DNA of 64,000 nt from Filobasidium wieringae (lineage: Eukaryota; Basidiomycota; Tremellomycetes; Filobasidiales; Filobasidiaceae), in NCBI GenBank assembly GCA_001600055.1, contig BCIV01000020.1, forward strand, positions 338,309-402,308, given 5' to 3'. The notes beneath the pieces are model-generated. The model worked only from the letters and a program-made list of their open reading frames with translations. It made no database searches and was not told where the DNA came from. Shown here one piece after another: positions 1 to 14,969 of this stretch. The position numbers were made by a program, and so were the translations under genes. Every line of letters starts with the position of its first letter. Position 1 is the stretch's first letter.

Positions 1-1375
1 GATTTCGGTACCACGACCAAATGAGGTCCAGAGGTGTTACACCGGAATTTCAAATGTCCCAGGAATGAGATGGTCTGTAGTGTTTTTCCTAGACCCTATC
101 CGCGTCGCAAAACCAAAGCAATTAAGAGACAAAGCACAAGTAAGGGAAGGATCGGGACCAACCATCTCATCCGCTAAGATCCCATTGATACCATTGTGAT
201 GTAGAGAAGCCATCCAATTCAATCCAGCAACCTGATAATCCCTCATCTTCCCTCCCTTCACGACTTTCACGCGAAATCCCAAAATGGGATTGACAAATCA
301 GAAACCGGGCAATGCCGAAAAGTTAAACAGTCCCGCGACTTACAAGCAGGAGATTCGTCGTATACGTAAACCCCTTCCTCCTCCTCTTCCTCATTTCCAC
401 CTAATAATTCCTCATCTTCCTCCTTTTCGCTCTTCCTATGACGAGTATCGCTATGGACAAGGATAAAAGCGAGATGATGATTTATCAGCCGCGAAGCTTT
501 AGAGACCGAGAGAAATAGGTAAAAAAGCTGGGAGACGTACGCGACCTTCTTCTTCCCCTTAGCATCCTTCTTAGCCTGTTCGTTCTCTATCATCCTTGCA
601 AATTCTGGATCTCTCTCCTTCTATTTAACCGTAACGCAGGTGATACCGAACCAAAACCAAAGTGAAAAACCCCGTCAATCTTCAATCCCTTAGCTTTCCG
701 CATCATGGGACAACAGGACGAACCTTTATGGTCAAGAAATGTTCGAAAAGTTCCGTTTGACCCATTAGGTAGGCGAATCGTTTCAGACTGTCTGCTAGCT
801 GTTTTCCCAATCGAGGTGGAGTGAGTCGTGAGAAGGGTTATGAGGTTTTTTAAAGTTATGGAGGCAAGGTATAAACAATCGGAGAGAGAATTGTGGAAAA
901 GGTAGATGAGGCAATCCGAGTAGCAAAGTCGATAAATCGTTGAAAACCGAAAGACAATCTCAAGGATCATCAGCCTCCTCCTTCCCATGGAAAATAAGAA
1001 CGCCTTCTACTAACCTTCTTCTTCTCAAGATCGCCCTTCCCGGCTTCAAGAGCCTTGTTTTGCGCTCTCCTCTGATCCCTCGCGGCTCCTTTCGTCTGTT
1101 GAACCGGACTGTCGACTTGCATCTCATCATCGTCAGAGGAGTTGGTTGGGAGCTCGTTACGGAGGTTTGAACGGGATTTTGATTTCGGTTGAGGAGTGAC
1201 CTATTTGGGTGATGAAGCAAGGCGATGGAAAGGAAGACCAAGGGGTCAGCACGAGAAGAAGGAAGAGCAGAATAGCTGGACATACCGCTCGTGAATCTGC
1301 AAGAGAGCCGCCTCGGCTTGAACCGTCCGGGATTATATCTGAAAGCTTATCCTGATCCTGGTTGATATCGGTCAT
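1..1375 (-). CDS. ISW1: ISWI-type SNF2 chromatin-remodelling ATPase, N-terminal part (runs off left edge)
   Basis: ISWI proteins are ATP-driven nucleosome-spacing motors in the nucleus. Reading the minus strand from the ATG at 1375, the first exon begins [14 protein letters not shown] later exon near 720-850 reads [18 protein letters not shown], the conserved pre-ATPase segment of ISWI. It is followed by [26 protein letters not shown] basic sequence, an acidic linker ([16 protein letters not shown]), and at 37-282 [19 protein letters not shown] then GILADEM, which is SNF2 helicase motif I. The DEXH box, helicase C and HAND-SANT-SLIDE domains lie beyond the window. Several short introns interrupt the region. 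The gene is divergent from CTR9, with about 360 bp between the starts. The ISW1 symbol is a family-level assignment; ISW2/SNF2H-type would fit equally. Confidence 0.88.
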
Positions 1376-1734
1376 GATGGGAGGTGAGAGATTTTAGGGG
1401 ATTGAGGGGTAAGAGTGGAAGAGAAGGAGGAGCCTAGCAGAAGAGGAAGGGATCAACAACCTTGTCAAGTTGCAAGTTGAGAGTGAATTAGCAAGTCGAA
1501 TAGACGCGATTGATTACGCGCGGAAGCTGTTATCAGTCACGTACACTCAAACTAAATGAGACACGTATCAGTGTCAAATAGAAGCGCAAGGGGATCACTC
1601 ATCTGCGCTTGCCATCTAGTGCACACACCTAGGTCGTCATGTAATTCAAGTAATTGGTATCCTGTTAGACATGTTAGACGCCATTCGTATCCTCCTGCTA
1701 CTACCAGTGTCTCCTGTTTCTGCTACCCGCCACA
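1376..1734. promoter_or_regulatory. Shared intergenic promoter of ISWI and CTR9
   Basis: This 359 bp gap separates two divergently transcribed chromatin/transcription genes, so it must hold both promoters and 5' leaders. Purine-rich sequence lies on the ISWI side and pyrimidine-rich runs lie just before the CTR9 start. I see no clear TATA box. The assignment rests on gene orientation only. Confidence 0.5.
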
Positions 1735-4700
1735 ATGGTGGATGGATCAAAACCCATAGAAATCGATCAACCCGAAACGCAGGAACACCTAGTCGATCTT
1801 TACCAAGATTCCGGTGAAGCCGTAGAGATCGACCTAAACCAACTCTTATCTGTCCCCGAGAATGTTGGACTGAGGCTATTGAGTAGCTTGAAAGCGAAGC
1901 CTAGAAGTTGGCTTCTAGTTGCTGCGGAGTATGTGAGAGTGGGCAGGGTTGAGACGGCGGAGGAGTTGCTGGCGTTTGCTATCGAGAGTAAGTCAAATCA
2001 CACGCTGTTCAAAAGGAATTTAACCCTTACTCATGTCTCTTACTTATTTGACTTCTTCATGGTCGAGTGTAGACAACTTCTCAAACCCAAACGTCCCAAG
2101 TCAATCAGGCCTGATAGATGCCATCTCGATGCAAGCCTACCTCCTCCTTCTCCGAGCTCGAACAGCTCCTAAATTAATCCTCCCTGAAGCCCGTGCGTTG
2201 CCCACTGTCACACTCTCCCTATCGCTGAGGTCTGACCAAATTCTTTCATAATTCTTTTAATTCTCCTTCCAATTGGATCTCCGTGCACAGAACAAGATCA
2301 ACTACCTCCATCAGTGATACCCGCTTCAACTTATTACGGACAGGCCGCCGAATTGTTTAGACGAGCGGATACGATGCTCGATGGACTTAGACGATCAGGG
2401 AATCAGGCTGAGATGAGTAAGGGACGTTTAGGTCTCTCTTTAGGGAAAGGTAAGATCGGAGTGCAACCCGGAAGGAGATAAGAGGAGCTGATACCGAGGA
2501 AACGCGATACAGCCTTGCTTGCGTTGGCAAGAAGAGATTTCCCAACGGCCGATCATATTTTGAAACAAGCGCATCATTCTCGTCCGACCAATCTCCTTGT
2601 CCTCCTCTTACTCGCTCGTCTGTATTTACAAACCCGTAGAACGGATCAGGCTCTGAAAACGTATCAACAAATCTTACAGTACGCTCCTTCCTTCGGAACC
2701 CCTTCTTTTAACCAATCAATGAAACGCAGAGGAACGAGCGCAGGGGAAATTCAGGGATTGGTGTTAGAGGGGGAAGAAGAGGGAATGGGGATGGACCCAC
2801 GAGTAGGATTGGGGCTTTGTTTCTCCATCCTAGGGGATCACAGACGAGGGAAATTGGCTTGGAACCGTGCCATCGCCCTTAATCCTAAGAATCGAGCGGC
2901 GAGGTTCTTCTTGGCTTTGGGAGACTGGAATGAGTCCAAGACGGTTGGGATCAAGGAGGACGAGGATGGGAGGAGGAAATGGGTCGAAGCGGTTAGGAAC
3001 TTTGGGCAACTTTTCGCAGAGAGTAAGGGGAGGGTCGTTCCTGCGACACTTGGAATTGTGAAGAATGCCGAAGTTCAAGGTCAGATGAGTCGGGTGAGTA
3101 CTGCTAAATTGGGAAGGAGTGAAGATGAAACAAGGCTGATAGAATCGACTGTGCGGATAGGCGATCAAATTGACCGAAAGAGCGATCCAGTATGCTGATA
3201 CTGTAGCTCATCTCCGTAAAGCCATCTCCGAACGATGCCGTCTCGCCTACCTCTCCAACGATCCTTCTTCTGTCGAAGCCTATTCCTCTAAACTCGGGAC
3301 CGATTCAATGCCGGATCCTGTTGTGGAAATCATCAGGGCTCAGCAGTTCATCAAGCTTGGACCAGCATTCTATCGTGAGGCGTTGAATGTGGTCGACATC
3401 GCTATCGGGAAGATGGAGAAGATTGCGCCAAACGAGTTGAGGCTGCTTCATGCGCTTCTACTTGCTTTCCCTCATCCTGGAATGTCATCTGGGGAATTAG
3501 TCAGTAATGCAAGAAGAGCAAGGGATATTATGAATCGGATCCATGAAGCGTACAAGACGGCGAAGACGGGTGGGAGAGCTCACGAATTGAGAGCTATCGC
3601 GGACGATCCGGTCGTATTCATTCAATTGGCAAAGATGTGGCAGGCGGACGGGAGTGTCGAAAAGGCGATCGAGGCTTATCAAACGGCCATCGAAATCCAT
3701 ACACGGATTCAGGGGGAGAAGAAGGACGTCGACTCAAAGGAGATTGTGGATGTCGATGTTACTTCCCGAGATTTGAGTGGACTCAGAATGTCGAACAACT
3801 TGGGAGCGCTTTATCTTGGACAAGGGAATGTCGATGAGGCGATGAGGATGTTTGAACAACTTCTTAGTCAATTGGGAGAGGTCGAGGGGGAGGAAGAAGA
3901 GATCCTTCAGGCCGTCCTGCTTTACAATTTAGGACGTGCTTATGAGGAAAGCAAGGAGTCGGAAAAGGCAATTGAAGCTTATAGAGGCTTGTTAGCTAAG
4001 CATCCTGAACATCTACTCGGTGAGTTTAGACGTGGGTCGAATTCGATGTGGAGCCTGAACCTGAGATGTTGATTTTGCAGGTAAGATCAGGTTGTCTAGC
4101 TTGCTCTACGCTGCAGGCAGGACGTCGGAAGAAGACGCTTTGCTTAAAGAAGCTAATGCCGGACATGCCAAGGATCCTCTGCTACGTGCATACATCACGC
4201 ATTATCTCGTTCGAAACGAAAAGTGGAAGGATGCTTCTGAGTACGCATCCCAGACTCGAAGAGGTAACCAGGACGATGTTCATGCTCTTTGTGCTCTCGG
4301 CGCATACCACTATCACCTTGCGAGGGAGAGCAAGGGGTCCGAAGCTGAGCGGACGAGAGATTATTGCCGTTCCGGAGAAGCGTTCAGTCGAGCCCTGGAG
4401 GTGGACCCTAAGTGTGCTGTAGCTGCTCAAGGATTGGCTATTGCGATTGCCGAAGACCATTTGCCGTTACGTCGAGCCGGACAGAATGGTGATGCTGCAG
4501 TTGTTCGGAACAGAGGATTGGATGTCGCCTTGTCGATTTTCACTCGGATCAGAGACTGCATGGGAGGAAAAAGCGTCTCAATCAATATGGGACACATTTA
4601 CGCCAACAAGGGCGACGAAGAGAAGGCCATCGAGACTGTGAGTAGTACAGGAGCTTTGATTTTAGTATTTGAGAATGCTCACCAAAAATGAATCGCCAGT

Positions 4701-5880
4701 ACTCTGCCGCTTCTGACATGGCCAATGGACAAGATACATCGATTCTGCTTTTCCTCGCTCGGACATATTACCAGCTGGGAAGCAAACAGCAAAGTTTCCT
4801 CCCGATGACCAAAGCCCTAGAACATTGCGTTAATGCGCTGGAAATCAAGCCTGAGGATACGATCATCTTGCACAATATCGCAATGATCCAGCAGAAGTCT
4901 GCTGAAATCGTTTTAGGACTGGATCCATCCAAACGTTCTTTGCAAGAAGTGGAGCAGGTTATCGAGCAGGCCCAAAAGTCTACTGAGTCAGTCCGTTGCG
5001 GTTTGTCCATGCAAAGTGGCTTTACTGATAGGCGGGACATTTGCACAGAACCTTCCGTACACTAGCAGACACGACTGACAGACCACTTCCATATGATGCC
5101 GATCTTGTTGAGCAACGTTCGAGATATGGAGAAGGTTTGCTTAGACGAGCAGAGGATCAGAAGCAGAAGCAATTGTTGTGGGAAAGCGAGCAGGCCGAAC
5201 GCCATGCAGAGGCGGTCAGGCGAAGACAAGAGGAGAAGCGAAAGATGGAAATGGTCGAGGTGGGATATCTTTGTCGATGTTCAGTCGTTTGACACCATTA
5301 ACGTTCCTTTGTGGACAGGAAATGCGTCGCAAGGACGAGCAGGCCCGCAGGGATGAGCAGGCTCAGATCCGAGAAAAGAACCGTCTCGAAGCTCAAACAT
5401 GGCGTGAAGAACTTCAAAGACAGCGAGATGAAGAGGAGAGGGCACGGACAGAGCGAGCTGAGCAGAAGGAAGGCCGTAAAGCTAGGAAGCCAAAGAAAGA
5501 CAAGACTGAAGATGGCTTCATTAGTGATGGTCTTGCAGAGGAGGACGTCAAGCCCAAAAAGAGGGGAAGGAAAAAGGCAGCGGATCCTGATGACAGTGCA
5601 GCAGAGTCGAGATCGCAATCGAGATCAAGATCTAGAGTAAGTCGGCATGAGATCGCTGTCACTAGCTGCTGCTGATTTAAAGGCTCAATTAGCAACCCAA
5701 ACCAAAGAAGAAGCGACCAGTCGCTGTCGATCCTGATGGCGATGATGCTGTAGTACCGGAAAAGCCCGCAAAACGAGGGAAATTGTAAGTCTTCGCTCCG
5801 CATTCTTTTCAAAGGTACGCCATTGACTTGATGTTCCTCACAGCAAATCGAAAGAGTTCATCGAGAGCGATTCCGAGTAG
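1735..5880 (+). CDS. CTR9: RNA polymerase-associated protein CTR9 (Paf1 complex TPR subunit)
   Basis: CTR9 is the tetratricopeptide scaffold of the nuclear Paf1 complex, which travels with RNA polymerase II and supports histone H2B ubiquitination. The start MVDGSKPIEIDQPETQEHLV leads into the family-typical IDLNQLLSVPENV segment. Many TPR helices follow over about 900 residues, including DFPTADHILKQAHH, VGLGLCFSILGDHRRGKLAW, NNLGALYLGQGNVDEAMRMF and SVSINMGHIYANKGDEEKAI. The C-terminus changes to a charged coiled coil (QEMRRKDEQARRDEQAQIRE), then a K/R/S-rich tail, and ends SKEFIESDSE at 5880. About ten short introns break the frame, for example near 1988, 2200, 2450, 4020, 4640, 5260, 5635 and 5785. 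The estimated length of about 1,100 aa suits the family. Confidence 0.93.
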
Positions 5881-6103
5881 GACTGTCATCTGGTGCATCT
5901 GAGTTGTATCCCAACGTCTAGTTCACAGCTTTACAGTAGTAGTATCTGCATTCTTGCATGCAATTTCGATTCCAGCTTCACGTGTCCAGATCTCGCGTCA
6001 TCTAACAACATTTCAGGGTCAGATATTCATGCCTTACATGCCTTACCTTGCGTTCACAACTACACACTGAATTGCAACATCACAGACACTCAATAACGAC
6101 AAG

Positions 6104-6409
6104 ATGTCATCCTTGGACGAATGGGAAGAGAGCTGGAATAAGCGGATCGACAAGGAGGTCACCATTTTGGGCAACGGCCTAGGCAAAATCATAGCTCAAC
6201 CAGCCGAATCAGCGACCTCACAGCTTGCACTGCAAATCCAATCGCAGACCTTGGTACAATCAGCAGAAGCACTCTTGGCTCTCACCCACCAGCTTAAATT
6301 GCTAGTGTTGCTGTCGGAACCTCAGAAACCGGCTGCTGAAGCAGAGCAGATCGAACTTCAGGAGGAGATCAGGAAAACGACGGAGAGGCTTGCACAGCTT
6401 ATGAAATGA
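6104..6409 (+). CDS. MED22: Mediator complex subunit 22 (Srb6/Surf5 family)
   Basis: This is a single-exon 101-residue protein beginning MSSLDEWEESWNKRIDKEV. The body is almost entirely helical, with the MED22-like segment SQTLVQSAEALLALTHQLKLLVLL followed by a short EIRKTTERLAQLM coiled coil. MED22 is a small head-module subunit of Mediator that pairs with MED11 in the nucleus. Its size matches fungal Srb6 (about 120 aa). The gene lies 220 bp downstream of CTR9 on the same strand, so ISWI, CTR9 and MED22 form a run of transcription genes. The match is by pattern over a short helical protein and could be checked by profile search. No other function is suggested by the sequence. Confidence 0.7.
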   Translation: MSSLDEWEESWNKRIDKEVTILGNGLGKIIAQPAESATSQLALQIQSQTLVQSAEALLALTHQLKLLVLLSEPQKPAAEAEQIELQEEIRKTTERLAQLMK

Positions 6410-7465
6410 ATGGTAAGCCGGACATCTGGTTCAACTTGCAACTTGGAAGTCTATATTTACCACTCGACACCTTTTCGTAGTGTATCAACATGCACTGAGA
6501 ACAGCGACACGAAACAGGTACTCGTCCCGAGTCTCCATACGATCTCCCTAAATTGGGTTTCGAAGTCCCATAATCCACATGTCCACAGAGAACAAATCGA
6601 CAGCTAAATCATCCAAGCCTCGGTTGAAGAGAGAGGCGAAAAACGCTACCCAGACCTGGACAACCTCCAACGACAACGAACCACCCAATAAAGTTTGGGT
6701 CAAATCTCAAAGATGCTTAGGCAGGCTAGAATGAACGCCGCGGAATGGACAGAGATGCCGGACTATCATGCCTAAACAGCTAACAAGGCGAGAGTCATCT
6801 GGCAGTACGAAACCTACAAACCGTGCTCCTCCACGTCCTTGAGCCGTCTGAACGTCACCGTCTCACCCTTATCTCCCCGAGCCCATGATGCGTTTCGGCC
6901 TTTTTATGAGTGAGCGGACCGAAGCAGGACCTACTTTTACTGTAACGGCTGGGACGCTGGTTCGATGCACGTATCTACGTGCTATACGTGCTATCTATAA
7001 TATCTATCTGATATATGACGTGTCATAGAAAATGTAATACCGCTAGATTAGCTAGATTAGATACACGGCGTTGGGTCGATCAATATTCTAGGCTTTCATG
7101 ATACCACAACTCCCCTCATCTCCATCACCTGACTATATGACTATGTCTACCCTGTTTTCGAACGGCAAGCGTACAAGACAATATATTCCACTTTTCAGGT
7201 CCGACCGGCCTGTTGCGGGACGATGAAAGCAACCCGCAGAACGTCTCGCCATACCGGTCCATTTTGAATATGACCGGTCGGCGTTCCGGGAGGTCGGAGC
7301 AAATACGTCTCAGCGGCCGGGAGACCTGTCTTTGTAAGGAGTCCTATCAGCAGTTGGACCAGAATATTTCTGGTACCATCTGTTGCAAATGCCATATCAT
7401 TCCGTAAAGTTGCAGCGACTTCATCCTGCAGTCGAACTCGCTCCTTGCTCAATATCGCTACTATT
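6410..7465. other. Intergenic region between MED22 and the GH1 gene, including the GH1 promoter
   Basis: About 1 kb without a recognised gene. A 51-codon open frame (6579-6734) begins MSTENKSTAKSSKPRLKREA. It matches nothing I know and may be 3' UTR sequence. The part just before GH1 (7200-7320) is rich in CCGG-type elements: GACCGGCC at 7203, TACCGGTC at 7252 and the palindrome GACCGGTC at 7272. These resemble half-sites for Zn2Cys6 factors, and such a gene lies directly downstream of GH1. Confidence 0.45.
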
Positions 7466-9609
<2,144 letters not shown>

Positions 9610-10022
9610 TAGGGGAAAGACATGAGAACATTGTGTATCGTAGAAACGAAATGTCCGGCTGTCAATCGGTATGGCAACATGGGGTGTATTTCAGTCTTGT
9701 AGTATCAAGCTTTGATCGAGATGATTGGTAGCTCCAATCTCAGAGATCAACCGTCAGACAATTCAGACGATCAAACAATGACTGATTTGCCTCCGCTGCG
9801 GGAGCCCCCGGTATATCCACCATCACCGAGCGAAGCTCTACCTTCGGTTCGCAGCAGTCTGTGTGATATTAGCTGACTGCACAAACTCTCGTTCGATTCA
9901 GCGATATTCAGCATCTACGCACAGCGCAAAAGGGCTCTGACTGAGATATACCGGCTGGCTACAAAAAAGACAATGGGGATGGCTCCCTTAGAGCAGCATA
10001 AGAATTCCATCCATCCTTCTCA
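9610..10022. promoter_or_regulatory. Intergenic region upstream of the Zn2Cys6 regulator
   Basis: A 413 bp gap between the GH1 stop and the regulator start, so it holds the GH1 3' end and the regulator promoter. It contains TACCGGCT at 9949-9956. The same 8-mer occurs at 15064-15071, between the GH43 and transporter genes. Autoregulation is a plausible inference but unproven. Confidence 0.4.
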
Positions 10023-12818
10023 ATGAACGAGAGTACATCGAGTGAAAAACGGATCGTCCGGCAAGCGTCAGTTTTGTCCGACCTGTGTCAGGATATACAA
10101 CCCTTGTACTGATAATGGAAATTCACATATTTTGCTGTATGAAATCTTTGGACTCTTCGATAATGATCCAAATATACCTAAATATATACGTGCTGGTCAA
10201 AACAGGTGTATCGGATGCCGGAAAATCAAGGTAGGCAAGCAGTGTCTATCAACCAATAAGGATGCTGCTTACGAACAAAATCGATCGCTGCCTTCACTAT
10301 TGATTGTAGGTCCGCTGTGTCGACGGGAATGGCGAACGTTGCACCAGATGTGAGCGATTAGATATGGCTTGCGAGTACAGGAGTATGAAACGAGGTCGAC
10401 GGCCGAAAGAGCGGTATGTGACAGTAGATTATCCCAAATGAACTCATGATCACTGAGCTGTTTACTCCTCTTGTTATCGCTATTAGTCCTGATGGTAGAA
10501 ACTCTTCTCTTGCAAAACAAAACGATCTTCCGTCGAGACCGAGATCGATACGGTCTTCCACAACGACAGTCAATCAGGACCACACCGGTACAATGATAGC
10601 GAGCGACGTCATCTATCCTTCTCCTGGCGATTTAACAAGTAACTCCTTCGACCAAAGTCTCTTAGCCATGCTCGGACCGAATACCAACCCGGAAGCTTCT
10701 GGCTTCATCACCCCACAAGAACTCGCTTTTATGAGCGCTCAACTTGGTTCATCTCTTGATGCCATGATGATTCCGGAAGATTTCGGCTCAGACCCATCTC
10801 CGCTCGGCATAAACCAGAGCTTTGAAGCAGAACAGGTCTGGAACGCCTCTGATCTGAACTATCAACAGACTTCTGAAGTATGGCAAGATGAACACCAGCA
10901 ATACGATGTTTCCGGTCCCAGCGAATCGCTGTTCTCAGCTACAGAGGGTTCAGCAACGCCGGGCGGCAGAAGCAATGTCATTATCAACCTCAATACGCTG
11001 CTCGAGCAGGATGACGATAACGATGAAGACGATGAAGATATGGATATGCTGCAGTACGACCCGGTCGATGACCCAATATTTACGGGTCTCGTCACAGAAC
11101 CAGAAGCAGGATTTCTGCTTGCAGAGTAGGCGTTTGTCTAATAGTAAAACTGTGATTGGCAATTAATTCAATTCTCTCCAGTTTCATGAGGAGGGAGAAC
11201 GTACTCATGGCGATGTTTGATCCAGCTTGTGAGTCGAGCGACTCCCTAACCTGGTTCCCCTCGATATAGACTAATGTGGCGTATTTCGTTGCAAACAGAT
11301 CATACTTTCGATCGTCTGCGTTCAAATTCTCCATTCCTATTGTCAACCATCATCTGTTTTGCGGCTCGCTTCTCCGAGTCACATTCGAATCTTTATCCGC
11401 GTTTATTCGCACATATCAAGTTATTGCTATCCAAAGCTTTGGCCGCAGGCACGTGCAATATAAGCACAATACAAAGTCTCGCATGCTTTATCTTCTGGAG
11501 TTTGCCCTGGGAGGGCAAGCAAACGTGGCAGAGGATCGGTCATGCCACTCGCCTAGCCTACCAGCTAAAGATGCATATCCCGCGGACAAGAGATCTTCCA
11601 GAAGACCAGACAGAAGCGAGATCAATTCTGGTGAGTTTGTCGAGCTTCTCCAGCGACTTCGGCTGCCTGATACTGATGCAATTTGGATTACTCTCTTTTG
11701 CAGGATAAAGAAAGGACCTGGTACTGTGAGTGTGTCTCGCACGCCTTAGGAGCCCATAATCTTACTAACCTTGTCTCCTTCCAGGTTTGCACAGTACGTG
11801 ATTTATCTAAGCTATTTGAACCCGACCTGATCGATCGACTGTTGCTACTGCTCAACTTAGCTTATGATCATTTGTACGTCAATATAAGTGGTTTGTATCG
11901 GAAGGCACTGATACAGCCTGGTAACATCGTTTGTAGGTATAGCCGCCTTCAACGGAAGCCGTCTTTCATGAAGCGGCACGAAGTTCCTGATCCTTATATA
12001 TGGCTGTCGAAACGCCCTGAACTTCATATGCGTGGAGATTGGTCTCTTGGTTTTGTTACTCGGTATGTTCCCTTGAGATCTTATGGGTAGAAATGGCGGG
12101 CAACGGCTTATCTCCTTATGTGACACCTAGTTACATGAGTGTCGCACTGCAAATCGCCGATCTTTACGAGGCATCGAAAATCGCTCCGGTCACAATGAGT
12201 CAAATAGATAATCTGGAGACCGTGCTTGTAGCCATCCGTACGCAAGAGTTTGAGTCGACTGAGGAATATCCTACGTCCGACACCAATGAAGGTGAGTTAG
12301 TAAATTTCCGCATATCAGTTTATCGTTTTGACCATGATTTGGGTTCGTCGATGTAGACTCCTCCGTCATATCACCTCGCCACATGCCGGTTTGGTTTTAT
12401 GACCATATGCTTCGTTTATCGCGCCTTCGTCTGAGCTGTCACCCTTCCCATCAAAATGTGCTTCGATGTCACCGATGGGCAACACTTTACTTGAATACAA
12501 TTCCGGGTTGGAGTCGAGCAGGCATGTTACACATGATGCACGATGTTCAGACGCGGACCTATCTGGATGCCGGAAAACATGTTGTGGCAGTGAGTTTCGC
12601 TTCAAATCCTCTGTACGACGATAGCTGAACTTGCTTCCGTACCACTTCAGATGTATCCTTCCCTGGATCTGCCAGCGAAAGAAGACACGATGAGAGCGAT
12701 CAATAATGCTTATTCCTTGTTGGAAAACAACGCAAGACTCGATGCTAGCGGATCAACATTGGTGCTGCTCAAACGTTTCAAGGAATTGCTAAAGAAGTTA
12801 TGCCAAATGCCCGATTGA
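10023..12818 (+). CDS. Zn2Cys6 fungal-specific transcription factor, likely regulator of the adjacent CAZyme genes
   Basis: The N-terminal DNA-binding domain is assembled from two exons around an intron near 10232-10309. It reads CIGCRKIKVRC, then a loop, then CTRC and ACEY: six cysteines in the canonical C-x2-C-x6-C ... C-x2-C-x6-C spacing. It is followed by the basic linker SMKRGRRPKER. The likely start is MNESTSSEKRIVRQ at 10023, with an intron from about 10088 to 10205. The middle holds an acidic, Asp/Glu-rich stretch (EQDDDNDEDDEDMDM) that could act in activation. The C-terminal half, from about 11160, is the helical fungal TF middle-homology region (IICFAARFSESHSNLYP, RIGHATRLAYQLKMH), broken by several introns and ending KKLCQMPD. 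It sits between GH1 and GH43, so control of these genes is the natural inference. The exact regulon is unknown. Confidence 0.88.
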
Positions 12819-12985
12819 GGAACCGCTCATGCTGTCGAGCATGTTTATCGTCCTTCAGACACGAATATACAGCTTATCGAACTCCGCAAGGACATTTACC
12901 CACCTAGAACAAGGAAATTGCCAAGCTGGCGATCTCATGACAAGTTTGTGCCATTGCGTTATCATGGATCGTTTCATAATATACA

Positions 12986-14969
12986 CTAGGACTCTTGAGG
13001 AGGACTGAAAGCCGCATATCGCACATATGCCGAGGTGAGGCATGCTCTATGGTCTGATCCTTGGGCAAACAAACCAATTTGAACTCCAGTGAATAACGGT
13101 TTGAAAAGATCGGAGGCGATTGTACCAGCAACGACCCGCTTGTTCGAGCCAGCGGTGGCGTAGGCGAACTCGTACGACTTCGATCGACATTTGATATGAA
13201 AGGTGATTGGCTGACTTCCCTGGTCCAATGGGAACGAGGTTTCCTGGAACCACGCGCAAAACACCTGGATCAGTACCCCGCCGGGATCGCGCTTGTTTGT
13301 TTTAAAGCTCACAGAGAATTTGCCACCCAAATCGAAAGTTTGATTTGGCGACTTGAATACCACCTCTACCTTCTGGCCGTCCGCAACACCTCTGATCGAT
13401 AACGTCGCGTAGACAGAGTCCTTCAGCCAGAGCACAACGCCGGCCTCTTCTCCTGTTTCTGTTGGAGCGAATTCCATCTCTGTCGCCCAATCGACATCGA
13501 AGCCTGGCTGCTTGCGCAAAAGGATTGCAGGGGACTCAGTTTCTCCGAGCTGAAACCCAGATCCCCTAATGGCGAGCATTCCTGGTCTTTCGGTAAGGGA
13601 GAAGGAGGGTTTGAGGGGCGCGCGAACAGAATACCATCCAAGGCTGAGATCTAAAGCAAACGATACACTCCTTCAGTCACGCCTTTACAACGGCCGTGGT
13701 CCTGGTCAATGAAAAGTAATCACCTTTGCTATCGAAATCGTCCCTCCACGACAAATTAGGATCCTCTACCCACTTCAGCCCCTTGGCGAGACCCAATAAT
13801 TCTATCGGCTTCTTCTCATTAACGACCGGCCAACCGTCAATCCATTCGACAGGTGCCATGAACGTTTCTCTACCAAGATGGCTGGGCATCAGAGGCACGC
13901 CGTTTTGCGTGGTTTGTTGGAAGACAGGACGAACGCCAAGGAATACAGCCCACCATCGGTCGTCATGACCTTTGATGAGGTCCATATGTCCTGTATTCTG
14001 GATGTCAGGGTGTGTACCGTTGTATACGATAGGGTTCACTCCTGCAGGAGCGGTTTCCCAAGGACCTGGCAATCTCAGCTCGATAAGCAAAGATCTGAAA
14101 TCAATATCCGATTGATGGATCTCTTACCTAGAGGCTTGCGAGATCGATACACCCATTCTTGATGACCGTCCTGCGTTCCTCCCTCGGCCGAAAACAGATA
14201 ATACCAGCCATCCTTTTTCAGAATATGGCAGCCTTCTGCGGTACCCAAGCTGGAGTCCTTTGTCAAAGTGGGTTTCGTCAAAGAACGGCCCGTGGCAATG
14301 TCGATCTGGCAGGAGTACGATACAATCTTCATCGAAGGTTTGAACTCGAAACGCGTTGTGGTGAGGTAGGTTTTGCCGTCATCGTCAAATAGGAGCTGCA
14401 GGGCGATCGATCAATCGTGACGCGTCAACTTTCATGTTATCCGTGAAATGAAGTCAACTTTCACATACGTCTTGATCGAAACCTCGCTCATCAAAGAACA
14501 CAGCATCTGACCATGCGGAGTCCTGGAAGATGTCGTCTGTGGAGACGTAGAAACCGGGAGATTCCAATATCATGGGCGGGTCGCTCTAGAAAGGGCCTCG
14601 TCAATCCAAAATCACGGAATATGCCTGCCAAACGTTCCGGCTTACTTTGCCGTCGAGTCTTCCAAAACATACGCAGGTGACATACCATCTATTCTGGTGG
14701 TATCGGATGGTCGGGGCCCAGAGACCGGCGTCAGGATCAACCGTACGCAGATCTACCCCTTGGGACCTCCGGTTGATGGCGTGACCGATCAGTTTCCAGT
14801 TGACGAGATCGTTACTATGGTATATAGGAAGTCCCGGCCAGAATTCAAAAGTTGATGTACAGATAAAGTATCCCTTGTCCGGTACGTATGTGATCGAGGG
14901 GTCCGGATTAAAGCCGGGAAGCAAGGGATTCCTATAAGTGCCAAGAGTCATATTGTTATAAGCGCTCAA
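12986..14969 (-). CDS. Glycoside hydrolase family 43 beta-xylosidase/arabinofuranosidase, intracellular type
   Basis: GH43 exo-enzymes remove xylose or arabinose from hemicellulose oligosaccharides. The start MSAYNNMTLGTYRNPLLPGF leads directly into the catalytic five-blade propeller, with no signal peptide, so a cytosolic site is likely. The general-base Asp lies in GFNPDPSITYV. The pKa-modulating Asp is in DAGLWAPTIRYH, and the acid Glu is in GTAEGCHILKKDGWYYLFSA. After residue about 330 comes a beta-rich C-terminal module (GFDVDWATEMEFAP, GVVLWLKDSVYATLSI, GVQIGLFAQG), the concanavalin-like domain found in fungal and bacterial beta-xylosidases. Four or so introns interrupt the gene. It converges with the regulator gene (168 bp between stops) and is divergent from the sugar transporter. 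Confidence 0.9.

Noticed and set aside
6579..6734. 51-codon frame after MED22
   Set aside because: Short, basic, without a recognised motif or clear promoter, and easily explained as 3' UTR; recorded in the intergenic entry only.
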